From assembly GCF_024809975.1 (NCBI RefSeq), contig NZ_JANUDY010000003.1, positions 310,001 through 374,000 of the forward strand: a stretch of DNA of 64,000 nucleotides, written 5' to 3'. Of this stretch, positions 26,585 through 35,214 are shown piece after piece (the stretch's first letter is position 1; every line of letters begins with the position of its first letter). The notes under the pieces were generated by a model that saw only the letters and a program-made list of their open reading frames with translations, did not search any database and had not been told where the DNA came from. This DNA comes from Comamonas sp. BIGb0152. Lineage in GTDB: Bacteria > Pseudomonadota > Gammaproteobacteria > Burkholderiales > Burkholderiaceae_C. The position numbers and the translations under genes are program-made.

Positions 26585-27280
26585 TTATTCGGTCTCCAGC
26601 ATGTCCTTGAGCAACGGTATTGTCAGGCCCCGTTTGTTGCGCAAGGCAAAATTGTCCAGGTGGTCCAGCAGTTGCATCAGGCTGCCCAAATCGCGTGAAA
26701 AGCGCTTGAGCATGTAATCCATCACATCGTCGGTCAATACCAGGCCACGTCGTTTGGCTTCGTCTTTCAAAACCCCTCTGCGCTGTGCTTCGCTGAGCAG
26801 ATGGAGTTGGTAGATTTCGCCCCAGCCCAGCCGGGTGCGCAAATCGTCACGCAGTTTCAGATCGGACGGCGGCACATCGCCAGCGGCCAGCACCCAGCGC
26901 CGTGCACCCGTTGCCGGGCTGGTGGCGTTGACGAACCAGTTGAAGGCCGCAGCCTGCTGCACCGGGTTGTACAGATGCACCTCATCCAGCACCACCGCCG
27001 ACCAACGCTCGTTGAAGGCGCTGGGAAAGCGGGTGCTCGCATCGAGCCAGCCCACGGGCGCGCCTTGCTCGCGCAAGGCTTCGGCCACAGCACGCAACAA
27101 ATAGGTCTTGCCGCAGCCCATCTCGCCCCAGAGGTAGGTCGGCACGGTCGAGCGCGGCGTGTCCCAGGCTTCATTGACCTGCGCATGCAAGTGCGCAAGC
27201 GCCGCCTGGTTGGAGCCGGCAAAAAACCGGTTCAGGTTGGGCCCTGGTGCCAGACCCAGATCCAAAGCCATCTGCTTCAT
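26585..27280 (-). CDS. hda: DnaA regulatory inactivator Hda
   Basis: A 231-residue AAA+ protein that, with the DNA-loaded beta clamp, stimulates ATP hydrolysis by DnaA and prevents re-initiation. The N-terminus MKQMALDLGLAPG contains a QxxLDL-like clamp-binding motif. Walker A is WGEMGCGKTYLLRA (52-59), Walker B is SAVVLDEVHLYNP, and FSRDLGSLMQLLDHLDNFAL lies in the lid. The start at 27280 is preferred because the clamp motif then sits at the extreme N-terminus. It heads the hda / HAD / pcnB / folK group and is divergent from purM. Confidence 0.93.
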   Translation of the reverse strand: MKQMALDLGLAPGPNLNRFFAGSNQAALAHLHAQVNEAWDTPRSTVPTYLWGEMGCGKTYLLRAVAEALREQGAPVGWLDASTRFPSAFNERWSAVVLDEVHLYNPVQQAAAFNWFVNATSPATGARRWVLAAGDVPPSDLKLRDDLRTRLGWGEIYQLHLLSEAQRRGVLKDEAKRRGLVLTDDVMDYMLKRFSRDLGSLMQLLDHLDNFALRNKRGLTIPLLKDMLETE

Positions 27281-27679
27281 GCACCTGCTCCAACCCACGC
27301 CCCTGCCCGCCGTGCAGTGGGCACAGCGCAGGGGGTGATCAGAGAAAGGGAAATCTCACGCATGGCTGCGTTCAATACTAGAAAGCGGTCAGTTTCGTTG
27401 GCGCGGCGCGCGCCAACATGGCGCTTTTGCTCGGCCATGCACAGGCCGGGCCCATACATGCAAACCCGTTGATTTTAGTCGGTAGTCACGGCCGTGCGGC
27501 ACAAAAGACCTGTGTGCGGCATTTATGCATTAAATCGGCCACAAAGCACGCCCAAAAACGCGGCCCAGCGGGTAACAGTGCTCTGTAGACGGGCATTCGC
27601 CCCCCTCGGGTATGGCTTGCGGCATAAAATCGACGTTTCTGGCCCCGTTGGGTCAGCTTTATTGCCTTTCTAGTCCCCC
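27281..27679. other. 399-base hda/purM divergent intergenic region
   Basis: No convincing gene on either strand. A -10-like TAAAAT lies at 27625-27630, about 50 bases before purM, but I see no good -35. The region should hold both divergent promoters. Confidence 0.35.
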
Positions 27680-28729
27680 ATGAGCTCTTCCAATTCCTCC
27701 ACCCCTCTCTCATACAAAGATGCTGGCGTTGATATTGACGCAGGCGACGCGCTGGTCGAGCGCATCAAGCCGCTGGCCAAGAAAACCATGCGCGAAGGCG
27801 TGATGGCAGGTATTGGTGGCTTTGGCGCGCTGTTTGAAGTGCCCAAGCGCTACAAAGAGCCAGTGCTGGTGTCTGGAACGGACGGCGTGGGCACCAAGCT
27901 GCGCCTGGCTTTTGAGTGGAACATGCACGACACCGTGGGTATCGACCTAGTGGCCATGAGCGTCAACGACGTGCTGGTGCAAGGCGCCGAGCCGCTGTTC
28001 TTCCTCGATTACTTTGCCTGCGGCAAGCTCGATGTCGATACCGCAGCAGCGGTGGTCGGCGGCATTGCCAAGGGCTGCGAGCTGTCGGGCTGCGCGCTGA
28101 TCGGTGGCGAGACCGCCGAGATGCCCGGCATGTACCCCGATGGCGAATACGACCTGGCCGGCTTTGCCGTCGGTGCCGTCGAGAAAAGCAAGATCCTGAC
28201 CGGCCAGAATGTGCAAGCCGGCGACGTGGTGCTGGGCCTAGCCTCGCACGGCGTGCACTCCAACGGCTTCTCGCTGGTGCGCAAGTGCATCGAGCGCGCC
28301 GAAAGCCAGGGCGGCCTGCCCGACACCCTGGATGGCAAGCCCTTCAAGCACGCCATCATGGAACCCACCCGCCTGTATGTGCTCAACGTGCTGAAGGTGC
28401 TGGCTTCGCAGCCCATCAAGGCGCTGGCCCACATCACCGGTGGCGGCCTGCTGGAGAACATTCCCCGCGTGCTGCCTGAAGGCCTGGGCGCACACCTGGT
28501 CAAGGGCAGCTGGCCCCAGACCGAGCTGTTTGCCTGGCTGCAAAAGACCGCTGGCATTGACGATATCGAGATGAACCGCACGTTCAACAACGGTATCGGC
28601 ATGGTGGTGGTCGTGCCCGCAGAAAGTGCGCAAGCCGTGCAGGACGCCTTCACCGCGCTTGGTGAACAAGTGTGGGCTATTGGCAGCATTGGCCCACGCG
28701 GTGCCGATGCCGCAGTCACGGTGCGCTAA
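27680..28729 (+). CDS. purM: Phosphoribosylformylglycinamidine cyclo-ligase (AIR synthetase)
   Basis: A 349-residue enzyme that closes the imidazole ring of AIR with ATP in purine synthesis. [20 protein letters not shown] lies at the N-terminus, [17 protein letters not shown] is the P-loop-like ATP segment, and [40 protein letters not shown] and [19 protein letters not shown] complete the family pattern. The length is normal. It is monocistronic or co-transcribed with the AI-2E-type gene downstream; a hairpin stands between them. Confidence 0.97.
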   Translation: MSSSNSSTPLSYKDAGVDIDAGDALVERIKPLAKKTMREGVMAGIGGFGALFEVPKRYKEPVLVSGTDGVGTKLRLAFEWNMHDTVGIDLVAMSVNDVLVQGAEPLFFLDYFACGKLDVDTAAAVVGGIAKGCELSGCALIGGETAEMPGMYPDGEYDLAGFAVGAVEKSKILTGQNVQAGDVVLGLASHGVHSNGFSLVRKCIERAESQGGLPDTLDGKPFKHAIMEPTRLYVLNVLKVLASQPIKALAHITGGGLLENIPRVLPEGLGAHLVKGSWPQTELFAWLQKTAGIDDIEMNRTFNNGIGMVVVVPAESAQAVQDAFTALGEQVWAIGSIGPRGADAAVTVR

Positions 28730-28741
28730 GCTTCCTCAATA

Positions 28742-28768
28742 GGGCAGGCGCAGTTCAGTTGCCTGCCC
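28742..28768 (+). terminator. Hairpin after purM
   Basis: GGGCAGGC (28742-28749) pairs with GCCTGCCC (28761-28768). No T-run follows, so it may be an RNA-stabilising stem rather than a terminator. Confidence 0.35.
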
Positions 28769-28825
28769 AGCGCGCAGCAGGGGCCAGACCCTGGCCCACC
28801 GACTCGCTCAGATGGATGGCCTACC

Positions 28826-29938
28826 ATGCAACCGGATTCTGCAACGCCTTCGTCCAACAGCCCCAGCCTGCCGGCCAGTGGCGCCAAGGACCTGCCCCAC
28901 CAGTGGCGCCCGCCCCCTGCGCACTGGGGCGTGCGCGTGGCCTCCTATGTGCTGATGGGCGCTGGGCTGCTGCTGATCATGCTCAACGGCTTGCTGGTGG
29001 GTCTGCTGGCCGCATGCGCGGGCTACACCTTTACCCTGTTTTTGGTGCACAAGATTCGGGAGCTCAGCCGCGTTCCCACTGCGCTGAACACACCCCCACC
29101 ACTGTGGATTGAATACCTGGCCGTCACCATCGTGCTGGTCGTGCCCGTGGTGCTGGTCACCCTGGGTCTGATCCACTCCCAGGGCTATTTGCTCAATGCC
29201 CCGCAGCAGTACCGCGAGATGCTGGTATCAATGGCCAAGACCTTGCTCGACCTGCGCAGCAAGCTGCCGCCCGAGCTGGCCAATGTATTGCCCGATGGCG
29301 TGCAAGACCTGCAGCAGCGGGCGGCCGAGTACCTGGGCACCAAGGCTGGCGCCATCGCCAACATGGGCCGGCTCTGGCTGACCGGTCTGCTCTATGTGTT
29401 TGTCGGCCTCTTGATTGGCTCGCTGGCCGCCGTGCGCCACAGCCGCCATTCCCACGCGCCGCTGGCCTACCAGTTGCAGCTGCGGGTGCAGCGCTTTGGC
29501 GATGCCTTCCGCCAGATTGTTGCGGCCCAGTTCTGGATTGCGCTGTTCAACACCATCCTGACCGCCATCTTCCTGCTGGGCATTCTGCCGCTGATCAATA
29601 TGCGCCTGCCCTACAGCGGCGCGCTGATCATGCTGACCTTCTTTGGGGGCCTGATTCCTATCGTCGGCAACCTGGTGTGCAATGCGGTGATCACCACCGT
29701 GGGCCTGTCGGTGTCGCCCCTGACTGCCGTGGCCTGCCTGGCCTTTTTGGTACTGATCCACAAGGCCGAGTACCTGATCAACGCCAAGGTGGTGGGCGCC
29801 AAGACGCATATGGGCGTCTGGGAGCTGCTCTCCGTCATGTTTGTCGCCGAGGCCATTTTTGGCCCCTCCGGGCTGGTGGCAGCCCCGCTTTTCTACGCCT
29901 ATCTGAAAAAAGAGCTGTTTGCGGCGCGGTTGATCTAA
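28826..29938 (+). CDS. AI-2E family transporter (PerM/YhhT-like)
   Basis: A 370-residue integral membrane protein. A Pro-rich cytoplasmic N-terminus (1-34) is followed by TM helices near 38-70 and 90-112, and a long soluble helical segment at about 115-175 (LVSMAKTLLDLRSKLPPELA). The C-terminal group of helices has FGDAFRQIVAAQFWIALFNT and LPYSGALIMLTFFGGLIPIV. This is the architecture of the family once linked to autoinducer-2 export, many members of which transport other solutes or ions. In betaproteobacteria it is often found beside purM and hda. The substrate is unknown. Confidence 0.88.
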   Translation: MQPDSATPSSNSPSLPASGAKDLPHQWRPPPAHWGVRVASYVLMGAGLLLIMLNGLLVGLLAACAGYTFTLFLVHKIRELSRVPTALNTPPPLWIEYLAVTIVLVVPVVLVTLGLIHSQGYLLNAPQQYREMLVSMAKTLLDLRSKLPPELANVLPDGVQDLQQRAAEYLGTKAGAIANMGRLWLTGLLYVFVGLLIGSLAAVRHSRHSHAPLAYQLQLRVQRFGDAFRQIVAAQFWIALFNTILTAIFLLGILPLINMRLPYSGALIMLTFFGGLIPIVGNLVCNAVITTVGLSVSPLTAVACLAFLVLIHKAEYLINAKVVGAKTHMGVWELLSVMFVAEAIFGPSGLVAAPLFYAYLKKELFAARLI

Positions 29939-30248
29939 CCTCTAGTCTTTGGCGCTGCACCAGGTGGAGGTGCAGCCCCTGCTCCTTGCCACCGCTTCCC
30001 CACGCAGCTGCAGGTACTGCGCCAACCCCAGCACAAGCGGTTGGCTTTTAGCCCTCGCCTTGGCGCTCTGCCGCCCACATCCCTGCGCCTGGTCAGTGCT
30101 GCCTGCACTGCCCCACGACCGTGTAGGTTCGCAGCGCTGCGCCCTAGCCCAATCCCGCACACCCACCTGCATCTACCGGGAATCCGGGCATAAAAAAACC
30201 TCGGTGGTTAAGCCGAGGTAATTCGTATTGAATGATCGAGAATCTGGA
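29939..30248. other. 310-base convergent intergenic region
   Basis: It holds only the ppk2 terminator at its right end; the open frames in the rest look like chance GC-rich frames with no recognisable family. Confidence 0.4.
30192..30219 (-). terminator. Rho-independent terminator of ppk2
   Basis: ACCTCGG (30198-30204) and CCGAGGT (30213-30219) form the stem. On the minus strand a run of seven T follows directly. Confidence 0.88.
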
Positions 30249-31157
30249 TTAATAGACTTCCGGAACGTACATAGAAGCAGGCACGGGAACCCGGCTGTAA
30301 TCCGGGTGGCGTATCCGGTCCGGCAGCACCACATTCTCATGGTCCACATCGGTATAGGGCACCTGGGCCAGAAAATGCGCGATGCAGTTCAAACGTGCTT
30401 TTTTCTTGTCATCGGCATGTACCAGCCACCAGGGCGCTTCGGGGATGTGGGTGCGCTCCAGCATCACTTCCTTGGCCTTGGTGTACTCTTCCCAGCGCAC
30501 ACGGCTTTGCAGATCCATGGGAGAGAGCTTCCACTGCTTGAGGGGGTCATGGATACGGCCCAGGAAGCGCAGATGCTGCTCTTCGTCGCTGATCGAGAAC
30601 CAGTACTTGACCAGCAGAATCCCCGAGCGCACCAGCATTCTCTCGAAGTCCGGCACGGTGCGGAAAAACTCTTCGTACTGGTCATTGGTGCAAAAGCCCA
30701 TGACCTTCTCGACACCAGCGCGGTTGTACCAGCTGCGGTCAAAAAGCACGATCTCGCCGGCGGCGGGCAAGTGCGCCACATAGCGCTGAAAGTACCACTG
30801 CGTGCGCTCCCGGTCATTGGGGGCCGGCAGGGCCGCAACCCGCACGACGCGGGGGTTCAGGCGCTGGGTAATGCGCTTGATCACGCCACCCTTGCCAGCG
30901 GCATCGCGGCCTTCGAACAGCACAACGACCTTCTGGCCCGTGTGCTGCACCCAGTCCTGCAGCTTGACCAGTTCACCCTGGAGTCTCAAGAGCTCACGGA
31001 AGTACTGGTAGTCGTGCTCCGTCATGCCAGCGGCAAACGGCGTGCCGAGCATGCCATCTTCCATCTCGAGCTCCAGAGACTCGTCGTAGCCATCCATCAC
31101 ATCACGCGCAATCTTGTGCATGACGTCTTCTGGAGAAATTCCTAATCGATCTTTCAT
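30249..31157 (-). CDS. ppk2: Polyphosphate kinase 2 (PPK2 family)
   Basis: A 302-residue cytosolic kinase that uses polyphosphate to phosphorylate nucleoside diphosphates or, in reverse, makes polyphosphate. It has Walker A FEGRDAAGKGGVIKRI (83-91) and the lid/Walker B segment LFDRSWYNRAGVEKVMGF (about 139-156). FFRTVPDFERMLVRSGILL and WYFQRYVAHLP are also typical. One kinase domain preceded by about 45 residues fits class I PPK2 (ADP/GDP phosphorylating). It is a single gene with its own terminator. Confidence 0.93.
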   Translation of the reverse strand: MKDRLGISPEDVMHKIARDVMDGYDESLELEMEDGMLGTPFAAGMTEHDYQYFRELLRLQGELVKLQDWVQHTGQKVVVLFEGRDAAGKGGVIKRITQRLNPRVVRVAALPAPNDRERTQWYFQRYVAHLPAAGEIVLFDRSWYNRAGVEKVMGFCTNDQYEEFFRTVPDFERMLVRSGILLVKYWFSISDEEQHLRFLGRIHDPLKQWKLSPMDLQSRVRWEEYTKAKEVMLERTHIPEAPWWLVHADDKKKARLNCIAHFLAQVPYTDVDHENVVLPDRIRHPDYSRVPVPASMYVPEVY

Positions 31158-31239
31158 AGTGGCGCATCCCTAGTGCCGCTATCTTGCCGAAGTTGTGTGA
31201 CGACAGAATGACAAGAAAATGTCAAACCAACGTCAAATG

Positions 31240-32088
31240 TTACATCCGTTGCAAATCTAACAAAGCAGCACGTATATGGGCAGCATCTGAAGGGCTGCCG
31301 GTCTGGTTCAGGTATTGCTGCAGGTCTTCGCGGGCGCGGTCATGCACACCCAGCTCGGCGTAGGCCAGGCCGCGGTCCCGCAGTTCAGTCCATTCGCTGG
31401 GCAGCAGCAGCAGCAGGCGGTTTTGCACCTCGATGAGCTTGGCCCAGCTCTTGTCGCTGCGGTAAACCTCCTTGAGGTTGGAGAGCATGCGCACAATGAT
31501 GTCGCGTGGCGTCGCGGCCTGCAAATACAAGCCCAGCGGCACATCGTCCTCGTCAACGCGGTGAAAGGCCTTTTGCATGGGTTCAAGCATCTCGGCCAGC
31601 ATGCCACTGGAAAAAGACTGGCCCGAGAGCGGATCGAGCACGATCTGCCCTTCTGCAACGCTGACCTTGAGCAAAAAATGGCCGGGAAAGCAGATGCCGT
31701 GGGCCGGCAGCTGCAAGGCCGAGGCCAGCTCCAGCCAGATGACGGCCAGCGATACGGGGATGCCGCGCCTGCGGTGCAGCACGGCATTGAGGCAGCTGTT
31801 GTCGAGCGCGTAGAAATCATTGGGGTTGCCTTGAAAACCCCAATCGGCATAGAAGCGGTGGTTGAGCGCCTTGAGGCGGGTCAGCGCGCTGCGGCTGCTG
31901 GCATCGCGGCTTTCCATCAGCTGGCCCAGCAGCTTGTCCACCTCGTGCAGCACCTGCTGGGTGTCCAGCTGGGGATACTCGATGCAAGCCACGGCGGCGG
32001 CCGCTTCGAGCAGCGGAAAGCCGTCGTCACTGCTGACCAGTGACGCAAAATGCTCCAACGGTGTGGGGATAGAAAAGCGGAAGTCCAT
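31240..32088 (-). CDS. SirB1-family protein (transglutaminase-like fold with TPR tail)
   Basis: A 282-residue protein. The N-terminal helical part is followed by FYALDNSCLNAVLHRRRGIP, VIWLELASALQLPAHGICFP and GHFLLKVS, the hallmark of the SirB1/transglutaminase-like family. A C-terminal tetratricopeptide-like region (LPSEWTELRDRGLAYAELGV) follows. Function is poorly known; E. coli SirB1 is linked to invasion gene regulation in Salmonella only by old genetic data. ATGs at 32094 and 32088 are two codons apart; I take 32088, which has GGGA at the better spacing. It lies between ppk2 and murJ on the same strand. Confidence 0.85.
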   Translation of the reverse strand: MDFRFSIPTPLEHFASLVSSDDGFPLLEAAAAVACIEYPQLDTQQVLHEVDKLLGQLMESRDASSRSALTRLKALNHRFYADWGFQGNPNDFYALDNSCLNAVLHRRRGIPVSLAVIWLELASALQLPAHGICFPGHFLLKVSVAEGQIVLDPLSGQSFSSGMLAEMLEPMQKAFHRVDEDDVPLGLYLQAATPRDIIVRMLSNLKEVYRSDKSWAKLIEVQNRLLLLLPSEWTELRDRGLAYAELGVHDRAREDLQQYLNQTGSPSDAAHIRAALLDLQRM

Positions 32089-32260
32089 ACACATCCCAAC
32101 TGCAGCGCATTCGCATACATGGCTGGCACCCTAGTGCGCTGCCAGTGCCATGGTTTCTATGTATACCACCAGACAGGCCGCGATGCAGGCCCTGGGCGAT
32201 GGAAATCGCGCAAAAACCGCACAATCCCTAACCCATTGCCGCCTAAAGGCCACGGCCCGC

Positions 32261-33826
32261 TCAGCGGCGCAGCAAGCTGCGCAGCTTCATGCCTGAGAGC
32301 GCCAGCACGCCAAAGTACAGCAGAACCGAGCCGGTCATCCACAGCGCCAGCAGGCCCACGCGCTCCAGCCGCTGGCTGCCCATCGCAACCCAGTCCGTCA
32401 TCTGCGCGCCCCAGGCCAAAAAGATGGTCAGCAGCGCCACCGCCAGCACCACCCGCGCCAGAAAAATCCACCAGCCTGGCAGAGGCTTGAAGCTGCCGCG
32501 CCGAATCAAACCAACCAAGAGCCACAGCGCATTGATCACCGCGCCCAGACCAATCGACAAAGCCAGACCGGTATGCGCCAGCGAAGGCACCAGCACCACA
32601 TTGAGCAGCTGGGTGAGCACCAGCACACAGATGGCAATCTTCACCGGCGTGCGGATGTCCTGGCTGGCATAAAAGCCCGGTGCCAGCACCTTGATGGCCA
32701 CCATGGCCAGCAGCCCCACCCCATAGCCTTGCAAGGCCAGCGCAATCTGGTTCACGTCCGAGCCTTTGAGCGCGCCGTAATGGAACAGCACGGCCACCAA
32801 GGGCTTGGCAAACACCAGCAGGCCCGCCGCACAAGGGGCGGCCAGCAGCACCACAATGCGCAAACCCCAGTCCAGCATGGCGCCATAGCGCTCATCGTCA
32901 CCCGCAGCCTTGGCCGATGACAGCTGCGGCGTCAGCACCACGCCCAGTGCCACCCCCAGCAAAGCGGTGGGGAACTCCATCAGGCGGTCGGCGTAGAACA
33001 GCCAGGTCACGCTGCCGGGTGCCAAGTAAGAGGCAATCTGGGTGTTGATCATCAGCGAGATCTGGGCCACACCCACGCCCAGCAAGGCGGGCGCCATCAG
33101 CGACAGGATGCGGCGCACCCCGGCATCGGCCCAGGCCGCCTTGATCACCGAAGGCCGGCAAGAGATACGCGGCAGCATGCCGATGCGGCGCAGCGCCGGA
33201 AACTGCACCAGCAGCTGCAGCACGCCCCCCGCCATCACGCCGACGGCCATGCCATAAATAGGCTCCAGCCCATGGCGGCGCAGCCAAGGCGTCAGCGCCA
33301 AAGCGGCCACGATCATGCTGACATTGAGCAGCACCGGCGTGAAGGCCGGCACGATGAAACGCTTCCAGGTATTGAGCACGCCAGCGGCCAGTGCCACCAG
33401 GGACATGAAGCCGATATAGGGAAACATCCAGCGCGTCATCAGCACGGCAGCGTCATAGCTTTCCGGGTTTTGGCGCAGGCCGCTGGCCAGCAGCCAGACC
33501 AGCGCGGGCGCCGCAACCACGCCTACCACGCAGGTAACGGCCAGAATCCAGAACAGCACGGTGGCCACGCTGTGCACCAAGTCACGTGTGCGCTCCTCGC
33601 CCTCTTTGGTCAAGGTGGTGGCCAGCACCGGCACAAAGGCCTGGCTGAAGGCCCCTTCTGCAAACAAGCGCCGGAACAGGTTGGGAATGCGAAACGCCAC
33701 ATTGAACGCATCGGTCAATGCGCTGGCACCAAACATGGTGGCCATCAAAAGATCGCGGGCAAGCCCCGTAATACGCGAGAGCAGCGTAAACAGGGAGACG
33801 GTGGAGGCGGCTTTGAACAGTGACAC
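32261..33826 (-). CDS. murJ: Lipid II flippase MurJ
   Basis: A 521-residue MOP-superfamily membrane protein that flips lipid-linked peptidoglycan precursor to the periplasm. The N-terminus MSLFKAASTVSLFTLLSRIT, then GLARDLLMATMFGASALTD and FRIPNLFRRLFAEGAFSQAF, are diagnostic. About fourteen helices can be drawn, ending with GMKLRSLLRR. The order murJ divergent from rpsT, with a SirB1-like gene downstream, is common in Burkholderiales. Essential in most bacteria. Confidence 0.96.
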   Translation of the reverse strand: MSLFKAASTVSLFTLLSRITGLARDLLMATMFGASALTDAFNVAFRIPNLFRRLFAEGAFSQAFVPVLATTLTKEGEERTRDLVHSVATVLFWILAVTCVVGVVAAPALVWLLASGLRQNPESYDAAVLMTRWMFPYIGFMSLVALAAGVLNTWKRFIVPAFTPVLLNVSMIVAALALTPWLRRHGLEPIYGMAVGVMAGGVLQLLVQFPALRRIGMLPRISCRPSVIKAAWADAGVRRILSLMAPALLGVGVAQISLMINTQIASYLAPGSVTWLFYADRLMEFPTALLGVALGVVLTPQLSSAKAAGDDERYGAMLDWGLRIVVLLAAPCAAGLLVFAKPLVAVLFHYGALKGSDVNQIALALQGYGVGLLAMVAIKVLAPGFYASQDIRTPVKIAICVLVLTQLLNVVLVPSLAHTGLALSIGLGAVINALWLLVGLIRRGSFKPLPGWWIFLARVVLAVALLTIFLAWGAQMTDWVAMGSQRLERVGLLALWMTGSVLLYFGVLALSGMKLRSLLRR

Positions 33827-33871
33827 ACCGGGCAGTGTAGCCGTGCCACTGGTGGGAAATTGCCGGTTATC

Positions 33872-33900
33872 TGGATTTCTGAGTAAACAGCAGCTATAAT
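33872..33900 (+). promoter_or_regulatory. Probable rpsT promoter
   Basis: A perfect -10 TATAAT sits at 33895-33900, 44 bases before the rpsT ATG. The -35 about 17 bases upstream (TGGATT, 33872-33877) is poor. The placement between divergent murJ and rpsT fits a strong ribosomal-protein promoter. Confidence 0.6.
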
Positions 33901-33944
33901 GCCCGATTCACTGAAAACATCCGCAGACTCAAAGGACACTCATC

Positions 33945-34241
33945 ATGGCATCTAAGCCAGTCAAGAAAAACCCCCGTTTGGCATCCGGCCGCAAGCGCGC
34001 CCGCCAAACCATTAAGCTGAACGCCGCTAACACCTCGCTGCGTTCCAAGTACCGTACCGCTATCAAGAACGTGGAAAAGGCTGTTGCCGCTGGCGACAAG
34101 ACCAAGGCCACCGAACTGTTTGCCAAGGCACAATCCGTGCTGGACACGATTGCCGACAAGGGCATCTTCCACAAGAACAAAGCTGCTCGCGATAAGAGCC
34201 GCATTGCTGCCAAGGTCAAAGCCCTGGCACTGGCCGCCTAA
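33945..34241 (+). CDS. rpsT: 30S ribosomal protein S20
   Basis: A 98-residue basic protein: [20 protein letters not shown], then a Lys/Arg/Ala-rich three-helix body with [19 protein letters not shown] and [20 protein letters not shown]. It binds 16S rRNA early in 30S assembly. The length is slightly above the E. coli 87. The ATG follows AAAGGA. The gene has its own promoter and terminator. Confidence 0.97.
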   Translation: MASKPVKKNPRLASGRKRARQTIKLNAANTSLRSKYRTAIKNVEKAVAAGDKTKATELFAKAQSVLDTIADKGIFHKNKAARDKSRIAAKVKALALAA

Positions 34242-34311
34242 GCCCATTAGGCAATCGCACGGGCAGAATCCTCTGCCCGCCGTTTGTAACGGGTGCGCTC
34301 TCAGTGAACTA

Positions 34312-34337
34312 AAAAGCCGTCGCAAGACGGCTTTTTT
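34312..34337. terminator. Terminator of rpsT, probably bidirectional
   Basis: AAAAGCCGTC and GACGGCTTTT (34312-34321 with 34326-34335) form a 10-bp stem with a GCAA tetraloop. T-runs follow on both strands, so it can also stop the DUF3579 transcript from the other side. A second hairpin CGGGCAG/CTGCCCG (34260-34279) stands just after the rpsT stop. Confidence 0.9.
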
Positions 34338-34477
34338 CGTTGTATCCATCGACTCTGCACTGCGCAGCTCGCATCACCCAACGGCGCAGCTACTGCCATT
34401 GGCGGCCATGGCAGCATTGGCGGCGGCAGTCGCATCCAGGCCCCCACCCGCAGGGGCCGCAAAAAAGGCCTGAAAAC

Positions 34478-34837
34478 TCAGGCCTTGGTGGTATCGCTGG
34501 GGCTGCTGGCCGGTTTGCCAGGATCGATCGGCACCTCGGGGATCAGGCAGGCATCGGTGGTCTGCAGATCGTTGTCGCGCGCAAAGTTCATCACAAAATC
34601 CCAGGCCATGGGCTCATGCACCTGCAGATCGCGCTTGACGATCACGCACTTGGCGCCATTCATGGTGGTGGGAACGCACCAGGGCGAATAACCCAAATGG
34701 CTGCCACGGCGCGCGCCGCCCGGACGAAACTGGCTCATCACCCCCGCAAGACGTTCCGCCCAGTCGCTGGGGCGAAAGGTCTTTCCATTCTGGGTCAGGC
34801 CCAGGATGAAGACTTCTTGAGATGTTGGAGAAACCAT
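34478..34837 (-). CDS. DUF3579 domain protein
   Basis: A 119-residue small protein: MVSPTSQEVFILGLTQNGKT, FRPSDWAERLAGVMSQF, SPWCVPTTMNGAKCVIVKRD and ACLIPEVPID. These match the betaproteobacterial DUF3579 family, whose function is unknown. It is almost always next to argD/argF in Burkholderiales, as here, though on the opposite strand. A 14-bp palindrome lies 68 bases upstream of its start. Confidence 0.85.
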   Translation of the reverse strand: MVSPTSQEVFILGLTQNGKTFRPSDWAERLAGVMSQFRPGGARRGSHLGYSPWCVPTTMNGAKCVIVKRDLQVHEPMAWDFVMNFARDNDLQTTDACLIPEVPIDPGKPASSPSDTTKA

Positions 34838-35214
34838 GGGGTGGAAGCCTCTGATAGACGCCCGGTGCGCAGGATCACTGCCTCAGGCCAAACCCGTATT
34901 TTAACTCTTATATAAGAGATCGGTGTGCGCAAGGCATAAGTTCAAAACATCCAAAGATGCAAAAAACACATAACCTGGCGCAGCGAGCGGTCGCTGCCCA
35001 GCACGGGCCTGCCCGGCGCATGGTGCCGCCTTCAGTCTAGCCATGCGCTGTTGACAAGCGAGTGACCGTGGGCGACTGCGATTCTGTGATGCGCATTCTT
35101 CACTAGTCTGTCGCTGCCCAGCCCCTAGAATGGGTATTCCGCTCGGTGCTGTGCCATAGGGGTACGGGCTTAGGCGGATTTTTTGATTCTGATCCTTTTT
35201 TCCGGAGATTTTCC
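34838..35214. other. 377-base divergent region DUF3579/argD
   Basis: Contains the palindrome at 34905-34918 (separate entry) and a -35-like TTGACA at 35051-35056 with no matching -10. No gene is seen. The argD ribosome binding site CGGAG lies at its right end. Confidence 0.4.
34905..34918. promoter_or_regulatory. Perfect 14-bp palindrome, candidate operator
   Basis: CTCTTATATAAGAG is fully symmetrical, AT-rich in a GC-rich setting, and 68 bases upstream of the DUF3579 start. The TATA core could also be a -10. It fits a dimeric regulator site such as GntR-type; the regulator is unknown. Confidence 0.45.
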
